Part shown: positions 58,500 through 64,000 of the stretch, in pieces | Position numbering within the stretch: position 1 is the first letter of the stretch | Layout: the number at the start of each line of letters is the position of its first letter | Origin: Topomyia yanbarensis | Taxonomy: Eukaryota; Arthropoda; Insecta; Diptera; Culicidae | Assembly (NCBI RefSeq): GCF_030247195.1 | Contig: NC_080670.1 | Coordinates: 157,306,580 to 157,370,579, forward strand | Reading direction: 5' to 3' | Length of the DNA: 64,000 bases | Made by a program: the position numbers and the translations under genes | The notes under the pieces: model-generated | What the model was told of the DNA's origin: nothing | The model's database searches: none | What the model saw: the letters and a program-made list of their open reading frames with translations, nothing else

Positions 58500-59579
58500 G
58501 TACGTATTTTTTTCATTTTTTAGAGAGCAGATAAAATGTTCAAAAGCACTCTGAGCAGGAAAAAATGTACAAAAACCAACTCAGGGAACGGCTTTGGGCA
58601 GCTAACCGACACGCAAAAAGAACTACTGTCTCACGGAAGCTAATTTCTCTCCGACACTAACTTACGGTACTGCATCAGAGAGGGTTTTGTATGTGCATAT
58701 CACACACTCTAATCCCTCTAATTAGTAGTTAGTTCATTCAGTAGGGTAAGAGCACCCAGACACACTACCAGTTTTTGACCATCCACACAACTTGGCAATT
58801 TCTGTACGGCAGTAAGAATGCCAGCTGAGAGTCGAGAATTAGTGCACATCCCCTACGATGACAATCTGGGCAGCAAACTCCAGATTGTCTAATTTATCGA
58901 GCCCTTTGGCTCCCTTGCGCCATTCAACAGAATGACTTTAGCATCGCAAATACTTGAGCTCCTCTTCCTGCCATTTGGCAACACTTCCTCGTTGAACCTC
59001 CAACTTGTTCGCGAAGTACTCGGTCTAGTTTCCGACGATGGACCTAGCCTATTCTGACAAATAAGACGAGAGAAGTTCTCCCGAAACCGAGCCAACCAGT
59101 CAGGTTCCGAGATCAGTTCGACGATTCCGGTGGAACAGGGTACCCGGTTCGTTGGTACCCCAACGACCCACGAATGGTGGTGTCTCCTCGCGGTTTACTC
59201 AGTCTAGTCCCCGATGGTGAATCTAGCATACACCAACGAAGAGTTTCCCGGCGAAAGCAGTTCTCCCGATACTGATTCTTCTTTGGTTTACGATATATTC
59301 CTCTCGAGCCACCGGTAGGTTGCCGTGGTCGGTCCGGTGATTCCGGGTGGAGCGCGGCGTCCGGTTCGCTGGTGCTCCGACGAGCCATACTCGGTACTCT
59401 GCCGCTGTCTACTCGACTAGACTCCGGCAGTGGATCTAGTCGAGTAGACAGAGAGTTTTCCGGTGGTGAGTTCTCTCCCGAAACCATTTCTCTCTGTTCA
59501 GCGTGCCATTTCCGCTGTAAAGTGGTCATGATCTACCTCACCACTCTGTTGACCGCGTTCCACGTGTTTATGTCGCTTG

Positions 59580-62090
59580 TCAATTCGTAGACGGCATTAT
59601 CCGGGTCGATATCCAGTCCTCCCATTTCAAATATCTCCGTGTCGCAGGGACATTCGTCGGACATTCGAAGACCACATGGTTCGGTGTCTTCTCGACATTC
59701 TCACGATTTGCGCACAACGGTGACGTTGCGTGCCCGAACCGTTGGAGATACTTCTTGAAGCAGCCGTGGCCCGACATGAGCTGTGTCAGCTCGACGTTTA
59801 TCTCTCCGTGCTTTCTATTTACCCTCGTCAACAGGTTTGGGATGAGACGGTAGGTTCACCATCCTTTCTCCGTATTGCCTATTACTGTTGCCATCTCGCC
59901 ATCGAATCGATTCTCACCATCTTCCTCACGTTTCTAGTGTTTCTTCGATTGTAGCACTCGATATCCTCCGGCATCCTCCTAACGCATACTGCCTCCTACG
60001 GTATTGTTTTAGGCACACTCGCGGATGACGAACCGGTGAAGATGGTTCTTGAGGACGACCCTAAAGAAAGAAGAAGACGGAGCGCACAGCGAGCACGGTG
60101 GATCGACCAGATAGAGGACGACCTGCGGACCCTTCGAAGACTGCGAGGCTGGCGACAAGCAGCAATGGACCGAGTGGAGTGGAGACGGGTTCTGTATACA
60201 GCAAGAGACAACAAGGCTCTAGTCTGAATGGTAAGGTAAGTACCCGAGGTGGAAACTCCATGTCGCAGTATCGATGACGAAACGCTTCTTGAGTTACCAA
60301 CATTTGGAATGGTCCTCGCTATTGCGTTCGTTGCCTTCGCCGACTTTTCGCAAGCGTAGTCGACGTGGCTGTTGAAGTCCAACCAGTCGTCGATTATCAC
60401 TCTCAATGACTTCAGTGCTCACATCGAAGCAATCATGTGCCCTCCAACGTCGATCTGCATCCGCTGAGCCGCTTTGCACTTGCTGACCAACCACACCTCC
60501 GTCTTGTGGTGAGCTATCTGCAGCTTAACCCCGTTCATCCAGTTCTCGATCGCATCTGTTGTCTCCGTCACAAACACATCCACTTCTTCAAGTGTCTCAC
60601 CCATCACCGTTAGTGACACGTCGTCCGCGAAATCCACGATATCCTGGGCAGCCGTAGTGTCAGGATCCCATCGCACATCGCGTTCCAAAGAGTTGAACCA
60701 AGAATAGAGCCCTGAGGAACGCCCGCTGTGACTTGCATTGACTTCTACCCTTTGTCAACCTTTTGCAGCAGCACTCTGCTCTGGAAGTAGCACTTCAGGA
60801 TCTTGCATAGATACTCGGGAACCCTCATTTTTTGCAGTGCTGCGGAGATAGCTCCCCAGCTGGCGCTGTTAGATACATTATTCTCATCAATCGTGACCAC
60901 ATCGCATCATCGATCTCCTTTTCGCTTCTGTTTAGATGCCTTCTCGGCACTCTTTAGTACTAGCTGAATTGCATCCACTGTCGATGCTCCTTTGTGGAAC
61001 CAGAACTGCATCTTAAGCAGTCCATCCGTGCGTTTCGTTTCCGAGTGTATTCAGCAAACAAATAGGCTTATACGAGGATGGATTATCTAGACACTTCTGC
61101 AGCACCATCCTGAATATGCCCGGGTATATCAGGATCGCAGCTTTCAGCACCACGATTCGTATTCCATCCGAACCGAGAACTTTCTTTAATTTCAGTCACT
61201 TCGATGCTTCTGCGAGCTCACCGTAAGTTACCTGATGATCTCCGTGTTTGCTTCTTCTACTTCGCCGCCGTACGGTGTCAGTTGCTAGGTAGTGGGATCG
61301 TACTTCGAGAAGAGACCCTCAATGATTATCTTCAGCTTACCCGGACACATTTCAGCTGGCGTAGACGAGCCCTTCATTTTCGCTATAACGACTCGGTACG
61401 CGTCGCACTTGGGATTGGCGTCTACATCTCAGTACAGTTCCTTGTGGCAATCTGACTTACTAAGCTTGATCTCACGTTTTAATGTGGCCCTATCTTCCCG
61501 AAACGCTGTTTTTCGCTCCTCTCAATCTGTCTCCGATACTGCATGCCTTCTAGTTGTGAGATAAGCAGTGCCTAGCGTGCTAAGCGTCTCATTTCATCAG
61601 TAAGTTGAATACCGTCTATAGCGTGGCTCCAGCGTGGGATAGTGGTCCGCAAGCCTTCACGATACTTGTTATTAGATCGACCGATCTCGGTCCCGCGGTC
61701 GGACCGAAATAACTCAACGAAAGGTCTTTGTTGACGGCTTTTGTCTTCCACTTTTCTTCACCGGTCATCCTTGTCCGTCCTGCAGCCGGGTTCTTTTGAC
61801 CGATACGGTAGCGAACTTCTCGCCTACTCTCCAGTTCATGTTCGCCGTCAGTGAAGGACTATAGAATTTGGCGCCGATGATAGACTTCCTCCCATCTCTC
61901 CAAAGTGTGCTAACGGAACCTGCATTACACAAGCGTAAGTATAACTTTGCTAGAGTTTCTTGTAGAATACACCCTCTTGTGTAGGTTACTCTACTGCTCC
62001 ACTTCGTTGCGTAGGCTTTGAAGTCACCACCAACTACCAGCTTTCGGCCGATCTACTACTCGAGTAACTGCTCCAGCATTAGGCCACGTA
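59580..62090 (-). pseudogene. R1 ORF2 remnant
   Basis: Endonuclease text VVGGDFKAYATKWSSR (about 62040) and VNKDLSLSYF (about 61720), then DGIRIVVLKAAILIYPGIFR (61170-61110), VDFADDVSLTV (60645-60610; FADD intact here), LQIAHHKTEVWLVSKCKAAQ (60530-60475), LRVIIDDWLDFNSHVDYAC (60405-60350), then after the nested fragment ECYNRRN-like text (near 59955) and SPLCANRENVEKTPNHVVF (59725-59670). The Cys/His end has ANREN where other copies have PEC.N, so one Cys is lost. Many stops. Confidence 0.75.
60006..60235 (+). mobile_element. 3' fragment of another LINE, nested antisense in R1 copy
   Basis: Plus-strand text VLEDDPKERRRRSAQRARW, then DDLRTLRRLRGWRQAAMDR and VEWRRVLYTARDN, with a stop at about 60225. 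The pattern RxRxRW..Q...DL..L....W...A.DR..WR is a common C-terminal end of LINE ORF2 proteins of other clades. It is followed by GGTAAGGTAAG, a short tail-like repeat. R1 text in the opposite direction is found on both sides, so this is a 5'-truncated insertion. Confidence 0.7.
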
Positions 62091-62169
62091 TGTATGGGCG
62101 TGCAGACTCTCCTGACCGTACCACCAATCATTGCTTCTGATGGTCCAAATTTTCTGTTTGACTTAATGT

Positions 62170-64000
62170 GTCGATCATGGCAAGTGCGATAGCTGACGCC
62201 TCGACCGAGAAAACAAAACCTGGTGCCGGTTAACGGAAGGAGAGCGTTTCCTCTATTCCGCTTACTCCTATTCCCACCTGCTATGCCTGGTGGCCATCAG
62301 TCGGTTGTATTTGGTTCTGGCTTCACTGTCGGTAGCACCGATCCTATACAGATAGACTTACATCCAGGGTGGGTTCGCGGTCGTGCTAGGCCCACTCATG
62401 AACTCATTGTAAGCGGTAGCAGATCCATGTCTGTGTATTCCCGATGGATCTCGCTGACTGTATGTAGAAGGAAGCAGTCCTCTATGGTTGTTCGTTCCAA
62501 AAATCCCATTGCTCTTCTAGCGATTGTAAGTGTAGCCGCCCAACGAAGGGGGAAAATCCCGCGTTCCATGCAGGACACCATAACAGGCGTGCTGGAAAGC
62601 AAGCCAGAAGCAGCGCGAATTGTTCCGCGGTATAGGGGGCTTACAATGTTGATGAACCCCTCCATATTGCATGACGTCAGCTCTACCCCGTAGAATATCT
62701 TGCTGTAGACTAGCGTTCAGTGCAGTACGGCGATTGCAGCGCTTGCTCCGGGAGTTTAATGTTCTGATTAAGTGTAGCGTGAAGGTGAGGCGACGGTCCA
62801 CAGTCATTCCCAGGATTTTCGCTTCCTTGTGGTAGAGAACGACCGCTTCGTCCAGCAGGATTGGGTTATTTATTGCAGTGTGGTTTGTGCTGCAGCAGTG
62901 TGTAATCATGCTTCTAATGGATGACATGCTTAAACAGACTGACTCCGCCCATCTGCTCACCGTACTTATGGCGGCGTGAATTTTACGAAGGGTTCGTCCG
63001 ATGGTCCTTTCCATAATGATTATCGGTGTAAACGAATCCCCTGGTATAGCTTTGGAACAGGGATTACTAAGGGTTTTTAATGAGGTGGGCCTCGATTTAC
63101 CACTCCAAGCGCGGTTGATTCTCTCCAAAACCAGCCGCTTAGCTGGCGGGCAATGTCGTAGCAGAGGATAGCCAACGTCATCCTACGGACTTACCGTGTG
63201 TTGGTTCCAGTGAAAGGATTGCCAGTTGCCAAATTCGCAAGAACGCAGCTGGAAGGGCGGCATCTGCAGACAGGCACGTGAAGTGCCCTTTCTAGTTCGT
63301 TAGCGTAGTCACTCTGTAACCGCTTTCCGCTTGGGGCGTTAACTCTCCGCCAAAGCAACGAATTCGAGGGCTTTGAGGATATAGCTTCGTAAAATTGATC
63401 CAGCGAGTGTGTTTTGTCTGTTCGATCGCTTTCTTGGCCTCGTTTCTGGGCTTTCTGACTGCGGGTGTGTATCGTCCAGATAAATCTTCTTCAGTGCCCG
63501 CAGCGCAGTTTTGCGCGCCCTTACTCATGGTAACCAGCAGTGCACTGCCTGTCGGGGAGGTGCCCACGTGTCTTGGAGATGCAGGAAATGGCTGCCCGAT
63601 TGCAGATGCTGGTGAGTTCGTTCGGGATGTATGGCTCGCCCCGATTTATAAGGTCGGCGACGGTCTCTTCGTAGCGGGACTAGTGTGTCCGAACGTTAAA
63701 CGTAGAACGACGGCTTTCAACGAGTTGTTGCGGGTGGCGCCTGGGCATACATAACATGTATAAAAAAGTGGCCACTGTTGAATGGGTCGACAAGTACACT
63801 CACAACACTCTGCTAGCACCTTTCGGCAGATAGTAACGACGGTAGCCAAATCCGCCTGTTCTCGGTTAAATGTAGAACTGCCGTCGTTGAGAACAACGGC
63901 GTCGTTGTTTTCGACTGCTTCGGCGATCTTTGGTGGCCGTTTACATCTCCCATGATAGTAAATGAGATCTCACGTTGATCAATGAGCCGCTGTAGTGGGT
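62170..64000 (-). mobile_element. I-clade LINE, runs off window end
   Basis: Minus strand from the window end: endonuclease text TIMGDVNGH (about 63955-63930; GD.N is the catalytic Asp/Asn region) and NNDAVVLNDGSSTFNREQAD (63895-63840), linker RKPRNEAKKAIEQTKHTRW (63460-63405) and LWGELTP-like text (63350), then a deletion of the RT core. RT text resumes at GDSFTPIIIM (63040) and passes through ISTVSRWAESVCLSMSS (62970-62925) and AKILGMTVDRRLTFTLHL (62825-62770). It ends near 62390 (MEGFINIVSPLYRGTIRAAS, 62665-62605; ARRAMGFLERT, 62535-62500). RNase H was not seen. The clade differs from the adjoining R1 copy. Confidence 0.75.

Larger units (their letters stand above)
58500..62160 (-). mobile_element. 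R1-clade LINE, defective copy with nested LINE fragment
   Basis: A minus-strand R1 copy. It has a short endonuclease piece near 62090-61880 (LVVGGDFKAYATKWSSRV), linker and RT text (61200-60360), thumb (60400-59990), Cys/His end (59830-59580) and a 3' UTR with repeated modules (58500-59560). The 5' end is joined to an I-clade LINE at about 62.2 kb. Confidence 0.75.

Noticed and set aside
62223..62693. 156-codon plus-strand ORF
   Set aside because: Antisense shadow of the I-clade LINE, whose minus-strand text has recognisable RT thumb motifs.
1..64000. CRISPR array, bacterial operon, promoter or terminator signals
   Set aside because: No regularly spaced repeats and no bacterial gene organisation; the content is clearly eukaryotic transposons.

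Overview
The window reads as insect DNA, most likely from a mosquito-like dipteran. The basis is the mix of repeat families: a Tc1-mariner element of the ITmD37E type, CR1-clade LINEs resembling mosquito T1/Q, R1-clade LINEs resembling Waldo, I-clade LINEs (Outcast/Loner type), a Penelope-like element, hAT, PIF/Harbinger, piggyBac-like and pogo-like MITEs, and an AT-rich background. Names are assigned by reading protein motifs and terminal structures; no database search was possible. No convincing host gene was found in 64 kb, so this looks like a gene-poor, transposon-rich interval: an intron, a gene desert or heterochromatin.

Layout. 0-2.4 kb: a decayed I-clade LINE (+) split by a foldback element. 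2.4-6.6 kb: no gene seen. 6.6-11.4 kb: a hAT MITE with target duplication, a decayed CR1 LINE (-) split by a second hAT-type element with a perfect 8-bp duplication, a Harbinger fragment, a pogo-like MITE, a piggyBac-like MITE, and a TTAA-flanked MITE carrying a TA-flanked one. 14.7-16.3 kb: a 1.6-kb palindromic element with 204-bp near-identical terminal inverted repeats. 16.8-19.2 kb: an R1 3' tail (-) split by a Harbinger MITE, itself split by a probable solo LTR. 19.3-21.2 kb: a Penelope terminal fragment, then an ITmD37E transposon inserted into a second Tc1-like transposase. 21.7-26.5 kb: a dispersed repeat and the best-preserved element here, a CR1 LINE with a PHD-finger ORF1 and an open 741-residue reverse-transcriptase ORF that lacks most of its endonuclease. 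30.1-35.7 kb: a second copy of the dispersed repeat carrying a small retroposon, then a near-full-length but broken R1 LINE (-). 37.6-40.2 kb: a Penelope-like element with reverse transcriptase, a GIY-YIG endonuclease, inverted terminal repeats and hammerhead-like motifs. 42.1-45.3 and 50.7-53.5 kb: R1 copies (+). 55.4-55.9 kb: a second piggyBac-like MITE. 58.5-62.2 kb: an R1 copy (-) containing a fragment of another LINE. 62.2-64 kb: an I-clade LINE (-) running off the window.

The sequence holds no operon or pathway. What links the parts is nesting: several insertions have checkable target duplications, and some interrupt a reading frame that can still be followed on both sides, so relative insertion order can be read. 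The strongest items for a second look are the Penelope element with its ribozyme-like repeats, the large palindrome, the endonuclease-deleted CR1 with an open RT, the R1 copies with shared repetitive 3' UTRs, and the LTR-in-Harbinger-in-R1 stack with a natural empty site in the same window.
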